DNA from: Ornithinimicrobium pekingense DSM 21552
GTDB taxonomy: Bacteria > Actinomycetota > Actinomycetes > Actinomycetales > Dermatophilaceae
DNA length: 64,000 nucleotides
NCBI RefSeq assembly: GCF_000421185.1
Contig: NZ_ATWJ01000012.1
Location: forward strand, 186,001 to 250,000
Reading direction: 5' to 3'
Part shown: positions 52,844 through 62,062 of the stretch, one piece after another
Position numbering within the stretch: the stretch's first letter is position 1
Layout of the letters: each line of letters opens with the position of its first letter
Notes under the pieces: generated by a model
Databases searched by the model: none
Told to the model about the DNA's origin: nothing
Seen by the model: the letters and a program-made list of their open reading frames with translations, nothing else
Position numbers and translations under genes: made by a program

Positions 52844-53742
52844 CAGTCGCTGCTCTGCAGGATCGAGAACAGACGGAGGAACTCGATGTAGAGCCAGACC
52901 AGGGTCGCGACCAGGCCGTGACCGAGGAGCCAGCTGTACTTCTCCGGGGCCCCGCCCTTGACGGCGCGGTCGATCGAGTCGAAGTCGACGGCCAGGGAGT
53001 AGGAGGCCAGGCCGACACCGAACAGCGAGACCAGGATGCCCAGCGGGCCGCCGTAGATGCCCCAGCCGTCACCGAAGCCCAGGAACGAGGCGCCGATGTT
53101 GACGAGCAGGAAGACCAGGTAGCCCATCGCCATCATGCCGAAGATGCGGCGCGACTTGTTGGTCACCCGGATGAAGCCGGCCTTCCAGCCGATGAACATG
53201 CCGGCGAAGGTGGCCATCGTGGCGACCACGGCGGTCGTGGCGACGCCGGGGTACATGGCGTTGAAGGTCGCGCTGGCGGCGCCGAGGAACAGACCCTGCA
53301 GCACCGCGTGCGTGACGATCAGGCCGACGTTGACCTTCTTGGAGAAGCCGATGGCAAAGCTCAGGCCCAGCGAGCCGAACATGCCCAGCAGCCAGACCGG
53401 CATCGCGACGGCCGGCTGGGCCCCCACGTAGAACCAGGTGGCCGCCGTGACGGCCAGCACGATGCCGAAGAGCAGGAGCGTCTTGACGACGACGTCGTCG
53501 AGGGTCAGGCGCCCGGTCTGCGCGGGGCCGGCCGGGGCCTGCCCGTACATGTCGCGCAGCTGCTCGTCCGTCAGCGTCTCGCTGGGTCCGGGCTGGTACC
53601 CGGTCGGGATGGTGGGCGCGCCCTGGGGCGGGCCGTAGCCCCCCTGGGTCGAGCCGTAGCCGCCCTGCGTTGAGCCGAAACCGGCGTAGCCGCGCTGGGA
53701 CGCCTCCTTGTCGATGCGGTTGAAGACCGGGTTGACGGCCAT
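52843..53742 (-). CDS. Bax inhibitor-1/YccA family membrane protein
   Basis: 299 residues. A cytosolic N-terminus rich in Gly, Tyr and Gln (GGYGSTQGGYGPPQGAP) spans about 85 residues, then seven membrane helices. YSLAVDFDSIDRAVKGGAP near residue 250 is the typical actinobacterial C-terminal segment, including the Asp pair linked to pH-dependent calcium leak in BI-1 proteins. It precedes the small hypothetical gene with a one-base overlap. Confidence 0.9.
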   Translation of the reverse strand: MAVNPVFNRIDKEASQRGYAGFGSTQGGYGSTQGGYGPPQGAPTIPTGYQPGPSETLTDEQLRDMYGQAPAGPAQTGRLTLDDVVVKTLLLFGIVLAVTAATWFYVGAQPAVAMPVWLLGMFGSLGLSFAIGFSKKVNVGLIVTHAVLQGLFLGAASATFNAMYPGVATTAVVATMATFAGMFIGWKAGFIRVTNKSRRIFGMMAMGYLVFLLVNIGASFLGFGDGWGIYGGPLGILVSLFGVGLASYSLAVDFDSIDRAVKGGAPEKYSWLLGHGLVATLVWLYIEFLRLFSILQSSD

Positions 53743-53763
53743 GGAACCTCCGTGGTTTGTCCG

Positions 53764-53793
53764 GCACGCCGGGGAAAGTCCCCCCGGCGTGTC
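53764..53793 (-). terminator. Terminator of the ATP-grasp operon
   Basis: CACGCCGGGG (53765-53774) pairs with CCCCGGCGTG (53782-53791) in a perfect 10-bp stem. It lies between the end of the ATP-grasp gene and the start of the BI-1 gene on the minus strand. Confidence 0.65.
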
Positions 53794-53854
53794 ACCTACA
53801 GCCTAAAACGTCGTGCTGCAGCAACGCATTCCGTGCGGCGCGGGTTCCCGCCGG

Positions 53855-54895
53855 TCAGAGCGTGGCCAGCGACCGGTTCTCCAGCTGGGGCCCGTAGTGG
53901 CTGCGCATGGCGACCTTGCGCTCCAGCGAGCGGACGATCGCCGGGGCGAAGTCGACGTCGTAGAGCGACTGGCAGCTGCCGAGCCCGCCGGGGCTGAAGA
54001 CGTTGACCTCCATGAGCTTGTCGCCGACGATGTCCAGGCCCACGAGGAACATCCCGTCGGCCACGAGCTTGGGCCGCACGGCCTCGACGAGCGCGCGCAT
54101 CTCGGCGGTCACCTCGACCGGGACCGCCTTGCCGCCGGCCTTCATGTTGGAGCGGACGTCCCCCTCGGGCGTGGTGCGACGGAAGGCCGCGACGGCGCCG
54201 TCGACCTCCAGCGGCTCGCCGTTCATGACGAACATCCGCACGTCACCCTCCTTGGCCTCGGGCAGGTACTCCTGGGCCACGACATACCCGTCCTTGGAGA
54301 GGGTCTCCACGATCTGGTTGAGGTTGGGCCGCTCGCGGGGGTTGAGCAGGAAGACCCCCTCGCCGCCGGAGCCCTGCAGCGGCTTGAGCACCGCCCTACC
54401 GCCCAGCTCCTCGACGAAGTCGCCGATCCGCTTCCCGTCGCGGGAGATGAGCGTGCGCGGGCGCACCGCCTCCGGGAAGTGCTGGAAGTAGGCCTTCGAC
54501 AGGGCCTTGGCCAGGGTGCTGGGGTCGTTGACCACCAGGACGCCGTTGGAGGCCATGAGGTCGCCGAAGGCCACGCTGGCGTTGTTGGCCCAGGCGGCAC
54601 CGCCCTCGTCGGCCGGGTCGGCCCGCAGCATGACGACGTCGAGGTCGTCCAGCGGGATCTGCCGCTCGGTCTCGGGGCGCTGCACGTCCTCGAGGTAGCG
54701 CTCCAGCGACCGGTACTTCTTGTCGGCGCCGGCGCGCGCCCGGGCCGTCAGCGACCCGTCCGGCTCGTAGCCGAAGTCGCCCATCCCCATCATCCAGGCC
54801 TGGTGGCCGGCGCTGGTGGCGCTCATCGCCAGCCGGGTGGTGGTGTAGTAGTGCTGCTCGGTCGCGACGTCGTTGACGACAAATGCGATCTTCAT
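53855..54895 (-). CDS. ATP-grasp ligase (glutathione synthetase/RimK-like)
   Basis: 346 residues from ATG 54893-54895, immediately after the DUF1704 stop. The N-terminus MKIAFVVNDVATEQHYYTTT is an alpha/beta pre-ATP-grasp domain. The ATP-grasp core has RAVLKPLQGSGGEGVFLLNP, VAQEYLPEAKEGDVRMFVMN and DIVGDKLMEVNVFSPGGLGS, with the Mg2+-binding Glu and Asn. The family links a carboxylate to an amine with ATP. Glutathione synthesis is improbable because this is a mycothiol-type genome and no gshA is nearby. The operon with DUF1704 and an N-formylglutamate amidohydrolase suggests ligation of an amino acid to a peptide or metabolite. Confidence 0.85.
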   Translation of the reverse strand: MKIAFVVNDVATEQHYYTTTRLAMSATSAGHQAWMMGMGDFGYEPDGSLTARARAGADKKYRSLERYLEDVQRPETERQIPLDDLDVVMLRADPADEGGAAWANNASVAFGDLMASNGVLVVNDPSTLAKALSKAYFQHFPEAVRPRTLISRDGKRIGDFVEELGGRAVLKPLQGSGGEGVFLLNPRERPNLNQIVETLSKDGYVVAQEYLPEAKEGDVRMFVMNGEPLEVDGAVAAFRRTTPEGDVRSNMKAGGKAVPVEVTAEMRALVEAVRPKLVADGMFLVGLDIVGDKLMEVNVFSPGGLGSCQSLYDVDFAPAIVRSLERKVAMRSHYGPQLENRSLATL

Positions 54896-56062
54896 TCACG
54901 GGCCTTTCGTCAGGGTGGTCAGGTCGTCGGTGGCGGCGGCCCGGGCGAGCCGGTCGACCGCGTGCGGGTCGAGCAGCCAGCGCGGGCGCAGCCGGGCGGG
55001 GCACAGGACGCCCCGGTCGTGCAGGTCCTGCACCAGCGGCAGGTCGCGCAGCGCGAACTTGCCGAGGAAGAGCAGCTCGAGGTCACCGCCGGCGCGCAGG
55101 TGGTGGAGCAGGTCCAGCAGGCCGCGCAGGTAGATGGCGTCCTTGGTCAGTCCGCCGGAGCGGTAGATCCGCATCGTCGTGGAGTATGCGGCACCTGCGG
55201 GCACCCCGGCCTCGACGAGCGCCGTGTGCGCCTCGCGGAAGGAGGCGCCCGCCAGCATCCGGTGCACGGTCAGCACACGCACGGCCAGCTGACGCAGGCG
55301 GAAGGCCGTCAGGCCGTCGCAGCCGACCTCGGCGAGCACCGCCAGGCCCTCCTGCGTCTCGTCGTAGCCGGCCAGCCCCGACCCCAGGGTCCGCACCGGC
55401 TGCCCGGAGCCGTTGACCTGGGTGACCAGGTGGGTGCCGACCTCGTGGTGCAGCAGCGCCTCCCCCCGCTCGGCGGCGATCGCGCTGTCCTCGCTGATGA
55501 GCAGGGTGTCCCCGGCGACCAGGACCCCGCTGACGTCGGGCCGGACCTCGGCGTGGATCCCGATGTCGGGGTCCTGCTCGCGGTAGAGCTCGATCTCGGT
55601 CTCGGCCAGCAGGAGGAAGCCGTCGGCGGAGATCATCTCCACCGGGTCGGTGGGGACGTCCAGGTGCTCCACCAGCTCCTCGGCCCGGGCGCGCAGCGTC
55701 GGCCCGACCGCGCCGTAGAGCTCGACCGACAGCGCGCGGAAGTCCTCGGTCCCGCGAGCCCGCAGCATCTCCAGCTGCAGCCGCAGCTCACGCTCCTTGC
55801 CCCGGAGCAGGTCGGCCAGCGTCGGGTCCTCCACGACGTCCACCGGGGCGTGGTCGAGCTGGGCCTCCAGCACGTCGGGGTCGGCCTCGAGGTCGCGGTA
55901 GGTGAACGGCGGCTCGTCGACGGTGCCGGCGAGGAAGTCGGCGCGGTGGTCGTCGGCGTCCACAGGCGTCACGTCGAGGATGAAGCGCACGCCCGCCGAC
56001 AGCATCGCCAGCGTGTGGTCGACCGCGAGGTCGCGGGCGGGCAGCCGGACGGGCCGGGTCAT
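54896..56062 (-). CDS. DUF1704 QEGLA-motif zinc metallopeptidase
   Basis: 388 residues from ATG 56060-56062. The zinc motif ALLHHEVGTHLVTQVNG (HExxTH) near residue 215 and the downstream YDETQEGLAVLAEVG, whose Glu should be the third ligand, are intact. This is the DUF1704 family, called flavohemoglobin expression-modulating QEGLA motif protein in bacteria. Its eukaryotic members (MATCAP/KIAA0895) are tyrosine carboxypeptidases acting on tubulin. A soluble carboxypeptidase-like activity is therefore likely. It overlaps the amidohydrolase stop as ATGA and abuts the ATP-grasp gene, so the three products are made together. Confidence 0.87.
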   Translation of the reverse strand: MTRPVRLPARDLAVDHTLAMLSAGVRFILDVTPVDADDHRADFLAGTVDEPPFTYRDLEADPDVLEAQLDHAPVDVVEDPTLADLLRGKERELRLQLEMLRARGTEDFRALSVELYGAVGPTLRARAEELVEHLDVPTDPVEMISADGFLLLAETEIELYREQDPDIGIHAEVRPDVSGVLVAGDTLLISEDSAIAAERGEALLHHEVGTHLVTQVNGSGQPVRTLGSGLAGYDETQEGLAVLAEVGCDGLTAFRLRQLAVRVLTVHRMLAGASFREAHTALVEAGVPAGAAYSTTMRIYRSGGLTKDAIYLRGLLDLLHHLRAGGDLELLFLGKFALRDLPLVQDLHDRGVLCPARLRPRWLLDPHAVDRLARAAATDDLTTLTKGP

Positions 56063-56841
56063 GCCCCGCCCACGCGGCGCAGGGCCGCCAGGACCGGGTC
56101 GTGGGTGGCGGCGAGGGCCTCGCGCAGCCGGGCCAGGTGCGCCTCGTCCGGCACGCCGGAGCGCTCGTCCATGAACGTCTTCTTGAACTCCAGCGCCAGG
56201 CACACCCCGCGGCCGGGGTAGCGGCCATGCACCCACCACGCCAGCGCCCGCCCCTCGAACTTGACGTTCTCGCGCACGTCGAGGCGGTGGCCGTCCACGT
56301 GCTGGTCGGACAGCGACGTGCGGAACGCCTCGACGACCGGCGCGAACCGCTCGTCGACCGTGCCGGTGCCCAGGTTGACCTCCGGGTTGTCGGCCGGGTC
56401 GGCGGCCTGGCCGTCGCGGCGGTGGTTGTAGGAGTGGACGTCGTAGACGACGAACGGGCCGCGGGCGGCGACCTCGTCCAGACGCTGCCCCAGCTCGGCG
56501 TAGAAACGGTCGTAGACCTCCAGGCTGCCGTCGACGAGCCGCTCGTCCAGCGGGTTCTCGCGCCACACCTCCAGGCCCCAGCAGTCCTCGGGTCGACGGT
56601 AGACGGCCGTGTCGCGCGGGCGGTTGAGGTCGACCTCGAACCGGGACCGGTGGGCGACCACCCGTGCGGGCGCCGCCGAGCCGATGACGTCGGTGTAGGG
56701 GTCCTCCTCGCGCAGCCGCACGTCCTCGTCGAGCACCATCGCCTCGGCCACCTCCGGCCGCAGGTCGTGACCGGTGTGGATCGCGGCCGCGACCAGCTGC
56801 CCGGACCAGTCTCCGCAGATCGTGTGCGCGTCGTTCGTCAT
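56059..56841 (-). CDS. N-formylglutamate amidohydrolase family protein
   Basis: 260 residues. The family residues appear in IHTGHDLRPEVAEAMVLDED, RFEVDLNRPRDTAVYRRPE and PFVVYDVHSYNHRRDG, followed by CLALEFKKTFMDER near residue 225. In histidine degradation HutG removes formate from formylglutamate, but no hut genes are nearby. In this operon it more likely hydrolyses an N-acyl or amide bond in the product of the ATP-grasp enzyme. It is the first gene of the three-gene operon; 114 bases separate it from the divergent M14 peptidase gene. Confidence 0.85.
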   Translation of the reverse strand: MTNDAHTICGDWSGQLVAAAIHTGHDLRPEVAEAMVLDEDVRLREEDPYTDVIGSAAPARVVAHRSRFEVDLNRPRDTAVYRRPEDCWGLEVWRENPLDERLVDGSLEVYDRFYAELGQRLDEVAARGPFVVYDVHSYNHRRDGQAADPADNPEVNLGTGTVDERFAPVVEAFRTSLSDQHVDGHRLDVRENVKFEGRALAWWVHGRYPGRGVCLALEFKKTFMDERSGVPDEAHLARLREALAATHDPVLAALRRVGGA

Positions 56842-56955
56842 GGGAGGTGTCTACCTGACATCGCGGCGCGAGGCATCTTGGCCACAGGGGCCTTCCGCCC
56901 TGTCGGAGGAGGCGGATAGGGTGCCTGGTCACCAGTTTTTCCGCAGGAGGTGGGT

Positions 56956-59454
56956 ATGTCGTCGCGCGCGTCCGCCGGTGCCGCCGCCGGGCGAGGCCTG
57001 CTGGCCCTCGTCACGGCCGCCGGCGTCGTGCTCGCGCCCACGCTCCTCGCGGCGTCCGCCCCCGCCCCGTCCGCCGCGCTGCCGGCCGCGCCGGCCGCGC
57101 CGGCCCCCGGCGAGCAGGTCGGCTACCCGCGCCAGACCTTCCTGCCCGAGCCGGCCGTCGACCCCGGTGATGCCGCCCTGCGCCGCGGGCTGGCGGCATA
57201 CCACGACGTCGCCCGCCGGCTCAACGCCGTGACGGGCGCCTCCGACCGCGTCTCGGCCGAGGTGATCGGCATGAGCCAGGGTGGTCGCGACATCATCATG
57301 GTCACCCTGACGGCGCCCGAGACCCCGGCACAGGCGCAGGTGCAGGCGTCGCTGCGCGACCGGATCACCGCCCAGCCGGCCCGTGCGGCCGCCGACCGTG
57401 CCCTGGCCCGCGACTACAAGCTGCCGGTGCTGGTCAACGCCAACGTCCACGGCGACGAGTTCGAGGGCACCGACGCGGTGCTGCGTCTCGTCGAGGACTG
57501 GGCGGTGAGCCAGGACCCGGCCGTGCGGCGCACGCTGGAGACCACCCGGGTGCACCTGGTCGTCTCCACGAACCCCGACGGACGGGTCGCGGGCACCCGC
57601 ACCAACGCGGCCGGCTTCGACCTCAACCGCGACCTGGTCACGGCCAGCCAGCCCGAGACCCGGGCGCTCCGCGACGCGGTCGTGCAGGTGCAGCCGGTGA
57701 TGCTCCTGGACCTGCACGGCTACGTCAACGGCACGCTGGTCGAGCCCACGACGGCACCGCACGCCGAGACCACCGAGCACGACCTGCTCCTCCCGCACGC
57801 CTGGGCCAACGCGCTGGGCATCGAGTCGGCCCTGCTGGGGCTGGGCCACGACGAGAACGACGGGGTGCGGCCGCCGCAGATCCCGCTGCGCGACTTCGAG
57901 GAGGGCTGGGACGGCTGGCCCCCGATCTTCACGCCGCAGTACGCCGCGCTGCACGGTGCCGTCGCGCACACGGTCGAGCTGCCCCTCCGCGTCAACAACG
58001 CCGCCTCCACCGAGCCGCCGTCGGAGCTGCGCCGCCGCTCCGCCATCAACACCGACATCGCCGTCGCCGCCGTGACCGCCACGCTGCGGTATGCCGTCGA
58101 GCAGCGCGAGGAGCTGCTCGCCGACCACGTCGAGGTCTTCCGTCGCGGCGTGGCCGGGGCGGCGCAGCGTCCGGTGGACCGGGCGCTGGTGGGCGGGACG
58201 GGGACAGCGGGCGGGTGGACGACCGACTACCCGCGGGCCTACGTCGTCCCCGGTGGGCCCGCGCAGCGCTCGGCCCCGGCCGCCGCCCGCCTGGTGGACC
58301 ACCTCGTCGACAACGGGGTCGAGGTCACCCGCCTGACCCGTCCCGCGAGGATCGACGGCACCACCCACGCGGCCGGGAGCTATGTCGTGGACCTGCACCA
58401 GGCCCGCCGCGGGCTGGCCCACACCCTCCTCGGCCCGGGCAGCGACCTGTCCGACCGGGTCGGTGCCATGTACGACATCTCCGGCTGGAGCCACGGACTG
58501 CTCTGGGGCGCCGACGTGGTCACCGTGCCCGCCGGCGTGTCCCTGCCCGCCGTCGGTGAGCCGGTGGCCGCCGCCGCGCCGACCGGGTCGGTCGCGCCCT
58601 CGGCCGACGGATGGCTGCTGGCCCTGGACGACCCCGCCGACGTGCGGGCGCTGTCCTCGCTGCTGGCCGACGGGGTCGCGGTGGAGTGGCTCGACGACGG
58701 CTCGGTGCTGGTGCCGGCCCCCGCCGGGGCCGCGGCCCGGTCCGTCGCGTCGACCCACGGCGTGCGGCTCGCCCCGGCGCCCGCCGGGGCCGCCGGGGAG
58801 CCGCTGCGCCCGCTGCGGGTGGGCGTGGCCGGCACGCCGCAGGAGCTGTGGGCCCTCTCGGAGATGGGCGTGGTCACCCGGCCGGTGAGCTCGGCCGCCC
58901 TCAACGAGGGGCTCGACCTGTCGACTCTGGACGCGCTCTACGTCTCCGACGGCCTCGCCTGGCGCGACCTCGACGACGAGGCGCGGGCCGAGCTGCGCGC
59001 CTTCGTGGACGCCGGTGGCGGCCTCGTCGGTCGTGGCCCGGGTGGCGCCGGGCTCAACGACGCCCTCGACCTGCTCGACGTCACGGTGGAGCGCGGGCGC
59101 TCCGACGCCAACGGCGTCGTCTCCGTCACCAACGCCGGCGGGCCGCTGACCGACGGCGCGCCGGAGCACGCCTTCGTCTACTCCCCCGCCTGGTTCACCG
59201 ACCTGGGCCCGGACGTCGTCGTCGACCAGCGCCTGGGTGCCGACCCGCTGGTCAGCGGGCACTGGCTCCCGACGGCGGCCGGGTCCGGCGGGCAGCGCGA
59301 CGCGGCCGGCCAGGCGCTCGTGGTGCGCGGCGAGGACGAGGCCACCGGCGCGCGGGCGGTGCTGCTCGGCTCCGAGCCGCTCTTCCGGGCCCACCCCAAG
59401 GGCCAGTACGCCCTCGTCGCCCGCGCCCTGATCTGGACCAGCCTCACTTCCTGA
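56956..59454 (+). CDS. Secreted M14-family zinc carboxypeptidase
   Basis: 832 residues from ATG 56956, 5 bases after AGGAGG. A signal peptide (LLALVTAAGVVLAPTLLAAS, ending near residue 45) precedes the M14 domain. Zinc ligands are in VNANVHGDEFEGTDAVLRLV (HxxE) and VMLLDLHGYVNG (His). ENDGVRPPQIPLRD and EEGWDGWPPIFTPQYAALHG lie toward the active-site Glu region. About 450 further residues carry additional domains, including a GATase-like segment (LRAFVDAGGGLVGRGPGG). It should trim C-terminal residues of extracellular peptides. It is divergent from the ATP-grasp/DUF1704 operon. Confidence 0.88.
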   Translation: MSSRASAGAAAGRGLLALVTAAGVVLAPTLLAASAPAPSAALPAAPAAPAPGEQVGYPRQTFLPEPAVDPGDAALRRGLAAYHDVARRLNAVTGASDRVSAEVIGMSQGGRDIIMVTLTAPETPAQAQVQASLRDRITAQPARAAADRALARDYKLPVLVNANVHGDEFEGTDAVLRLVEDWAVSQDPAVRRTLETTRVHLVVSTNPDGRVAGTRTNAAGFDLNRDLVTASQPETRALRDAVVQVQPVMLLDLHGYVNGTLVEPTTAPHAETTEHDLLLPHAWANALGIESALLGLGHDENDGVRPPQIPLRDFEEGWDGWPPIFTPQYAALHGAVAHTVELPLRVNNAASTEPPSELRRRSAINTDIAVAAVTATLRYAVEQREELLADHVEVFRRGVAGAAQRPVDRALVGGTGTAGGWTTDYPRAYVVPGGPAQRSAPAAARLVDHLVDNGVEVTRLTRPARIDGTTHAAGSYVVDLHQARRGLAHTLLGPGSDLSDRVGAMYDISGWSHGLLWGADVVTVPAGVSLPAVGEPVAAAAPTGSVAPSADGWLLALDDPADVRALSSLLADGVAVEWLDDGSVLVPAPAGAAARSVASTHGVRLAPAPAGAAGEPLRPLRVGVAGTPQELWALSEMGVVTRPVSSAALNEGLDLSTLDALYVSDGLAWRDLDDEARAELRAFVDAGGGLVGRGPGGAGLNDALDLLDVTVERGRSDANGVVSVTNAGGPLTDGAPEHAFVYSPAWFTDLGPDVVVDQRLGADPLVSGHWLPTAAGSGGQRDAAGQALVVRGEDEATGARAVLLGSEPLFRAHPKGQYALVARALIWTSLTS

Positions 59455-59563
59455 CTGGACACCTGGCATGGTGCTCCCGCCCGCACGGGACACCTGGCGT
59501 GGCGGTCCCTCAACACGCCGGGCACGGCGGACCGGGTGCGTCACGCCATACCCCTCTGCCACG

Positions 59564-60973
59564 ATGTGGCTCGTGAACCCCACTTCTGCAGCGCTCGACG
59601 CTGCCACCGCGAAGATGCGGTCGGCCGGAGTCGCCGACGTCGCCGTGGACGTCTTCCGTCAGGCCTGGACCGAGCTCGCGCAGGGGCGCAGCGGGGCCAT
59701 CGGCGAGGACGACATCGAGCCGGTGACCGAGCTGGACAGCCTGGCCGACCTCGACCCCGACGCCGACCCGACCGCCCTGGGCCGCACGGCCGTCGTCAAG
59801 CTCAACGGGGGCCTCGGCACCTCGATGGGGATGGACCGCGCCAAGTCGCTGGTCCCGGTGCGGGAGGGACGCAGCTTCCTGGAGCTGACGATCGAGCAGG
59901 TGCGGCGAGCGCGGGAGCGTTCGGGCGCCCGGCTGCCGCTGGTGCTCATGAACTCCTTCCGCACCCGCGAGGACAGCCTGGCGGTCCTGGCCCGGCACCC
60001 GGACCTGGCGGTCGAGGGGGTCGACCCCGACTTCCTGCAGAGCCAGGAGCCCAAGCTGCTCGCCGAGGACCTCTCGCCCGTGCGGTGGCCGGCGAACCCC
60101 GAGCTGGAGTGGTGCCCGCCCGGCCACGGTGACCTCTACCCCTCGCTGCTGGCCTCCGGGATGCTCGAGCAGCTGCGCGACGCCGGCTTCCGCTACGCGA
60201 TGGTGAGCAACTCCGACAACGTCGGCGCGGCGCCGTCCGCGGCGATCGCGGACTGGTTCGCGCGCAGCGGCGCGCCGCTGGCGATGGAGGTATGCCGTCG
60301 CACCGGCGCCGACCGCAAGGGCGGGCACCTGGCGCTGCGGCGGGAGGACGGCCGACTGATCCTGCGGGAGAAGGCGCAGGCCGCGCCCGCCGACGCCGAC
60401 GCGTTCGGCGACATCGAGCGGCACCGCTACTTCAACACCAACACCCTGTGGCTGGACCTCGACCAGGTGGCGGCGGTGCTCCGGGAGCGCGGCGGCGTCC
60501 TGGGCCTGCCGCTCATCCGCAACGAGAAGACCGTCGACCCGACCGACCCGACGTCACCCTCGGTGGTGCAGATCGAGACCGCGATGGGGTCGGCGATCGA
60601 GGTGTTCGACGGGGCCACCGCGATCGAGGTGCCGCGCAGCCGGTTCCGGCCGGTCAAGACGACCGACGACCTGCTGGTGCTGCGCTCCGACTGCTTCGAG
60701 CTCACCGACGACGCCGAGCTGCGACCGGCCTGCGACCCGCTGCCGCTGGTCACCCTCGGCGACCACTACACGACGCTGGCCGCCTTCGAGAGCCGGTTCC
60801 CGCACGGGGCGCCCTCACTGCGGCAGGCGCGCTCGCTGACCGTCGAGGGTGACTGGACCTTCGGCCGGTCGGTCCGCGTCGTCGGCGAGGCCGTCCTGGG
60901 CAGCACCGCCGGGGCCCGACCCGTGCCCGACCACAGCACCGTCGGCCCGGACGGCGTCCAGGCCGCCGGCTGA
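59564..60973 (+). CDS. UTP-glucose-1-phosphate uridylyltransferase, UGP type
   Basis: 469 residues from ATG 59564; GTG 59573 is an alternative. The eukaryotic-type UDPGP fold is shown by VVKLNGGLGTSMGMDRAKSL near residue 84, VLMNSFRTREDSLAVL, FRYAMVSNSDNVGA and HRYFNTNTLWLDLDQ. It makes UDP-glucose and is unlike the GalU type usual in bacteria, though such UGP proteins occur in Micrococcales and bifidobacteria. The 109-base upstream gap contains a duplicated GACACCTGGC (about 59457 and 59488) but no firm promoter. It is convergent with the ArsA-like gene. Confidence 0.9.
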   Translation: MWLVNPTSAALDAATAKMRSAGVADVAVDVFRQAWTELAQGRSGAIGEDDIEPVTELDSLADLDPDADPTALGRTAVVKLNGGLGTSMGMDRAKSLVPVREGRSFLELTIEQVRRARERSGARLPLVLMNSFRTREDSLAVLARHPDLAVEGVDPDFLQSQEPKLLAEDLSPVRWPANPELEWCPPGHGDLYPSLLASGMLEQLRDAGFRYAMVSNSDNVGAAPSAAIADWFARSGAPLAMEVCRRTGADRKGGHLALRREDGRLILREKAQAAPADADAFGDIERHRYFNTNTLWLDLDQVAAVLRERGGVLGLPLIRNEKTVDPTDPTSPSVVQIETAMGSAIEVFDGATAIEVPRSRFRPVKTTDDLLVLRSDCFELTDDAELRPACDPLPLVTLGDHYTTLAAFESRFPHGAPSLRQARSLTVEGDWTFGRSVRVVGEAVLGSTAGARPVPDHSTVGPDGVQAAG

Positions 60974-61017
60974 GCGACGGGGTGCACCGGCAGGACCCGG
61001 CCGCGGCGGGGTCACGG

Positions 61018-62046
61018 TCAGGTCAGGTGCTCCAGCAGCACGCCGAGGCCGTCCGCCCCGACGACCTCCCCCGGCAGCAGGGGGACCTCGACGAGCGGCA
61101 GGCCGGGCAGGGCCTCTCCGAGCTGCGCGACATACCCGTCCTCGACCTGCCGGCGTGCGGCGAGCAGCTCGCCGGCGTCGGCGGGCGAGCGCTTGTTGAC
61201 CACCAGCGCCGCGACGTCCATCCCCGAGCGGGTCAGCTGCTCGTGCAGCTCGAGGGACTCCAGGACGGGCAGCCGCTCGGCGGCGGTGACGATGACGAAG
61301 CCGGTGCGCGTCCGGTCCTGCAGGACCTCACGCAGATGGCGGAAGCGCTGCTGGCGGCGGTCGAGGACCTGACGGATCTCGTTGTCGCGCCGGGCCCGCC
61401 GGTCCTGGGTGCGCCGCGGCCCCACGGACGTGCTGCCCTCGAGCCGGCGCGAGCCCACGACCTCGGCGGCCGCGCGCTCGTCGCCCTCGAGCCCGCGCAG
61501 CGCGGCGCCGAAGCGGGCCGAGCGGTCCTGGCGGCGCAGCAGCCCCTCGGTCCAGGCCTGCATGAGCTCGGGCAGCGCCACGAGGCGGGTCGTGTGACCG
61601 CTGGGCGCCGTGTCGAAGATGACCAGCTCGTCGGGGTGGCGCTGCTCCACGACCTCGGCCATCCGCTCCAGGACCGCGGCCTCGTGGGTGCCGGGCGCAT
61701 CGCGCGCGAGCTCGAGGTGCTTGTCCACCTCTCCCTGGAGATGCCCGGGCATGAGCCGCTGCATGGTGGCGCGCACCGCTCGCAGGTGCTCGTCGGTCGT
61801 GCGGGCCGGGTCGATCTCGACACCGCGCAGCATGGGCGCGAGCTCGACGGGCCGGTCACCGACCTCGCGCTGCCACAGGTGGCCGAGGTTGTGCGCCGGG
61901 TCGGTGGAGACGACGAGGGTGCGGCGCCCGGCGCGCGCCTGGGTCAGCCCCAGGGCGGAGGCGACGGCGGTCTTGCCGACACCGCCCTTGCCACCGACGA
62001 AGAGGACGTCGCGCTGCTGGGCGAGCTCGGTGAGCGGGTGGGGCAT
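61018..62046 (-). CDS. ArsA/GET3-family ATPase
   Basis: 342 residues. The deviant P-loop VLFVGGKGGVGKTAVASALG near residue 15, STDPAHNLGHLWQ (switch I) and FDTAPSGHTTRLVALPELM (switch II) are intact. There is a single ATPase domain and no arsenite-binding Cys pair, so it is more like GET3-type proteins than a true arsenite pump ATPase. It is the third gene after cstA and the cory-CC-star gene. A shared role, for example insertion or maturation of a membrane component, is inference. Confidence 0.85.
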   Translation of the reverse strand: MPHPLTELAQQRDVLFVGGKGGVGKTAVASALGLTQARAGRRTLVVSTDPAHNLGHLWQREVGDRPVELAPMLRGVEIDPARTTDEHLRAVRATMQRLMPGHLQGEVDKHLELARDAPGTHEAAVLERMAEVVEQRHPDELVIFDTAPSGHTTRLVALPELMQAWTEGLLRRQDRSARFGAALRGLEGDERAAAEVVGSRRLEGSTSVGPRRTQDRRARRDNEIRQVLDRRQQRFRHLREVLQDRTRTGFVIVTAAERLPVLESLELHEQLTRSGMDVAALVVNKRSPADAGELLAARRQVEDGYVAQLGEALPGLPLVEVPLLPGEVVGADGLGVLLEHLT

Positions 62047-62062
62047 CAGGCTCCTCGGGGGA

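Noticed and set aside
53855-54895. Annotation as a true glutathione synthetase (gshB)
   Set aside because: No gshA nearby, a mycothiol enzyme (mca) is present, and the operon partners point elsewhere.
56059-56841. HutG of histidine degradation
   Set aside because: No hutH, hutU or hutI nearby; the gene is coupled to DUF1704 and ATP-grasp genes instead.
61018-62046. Arsenite efflux ATPase
   Set aside because: Only one ATPase domain, no arsenite-binding Cys set and no arsB/arsR/arsD in the neighbourhood.
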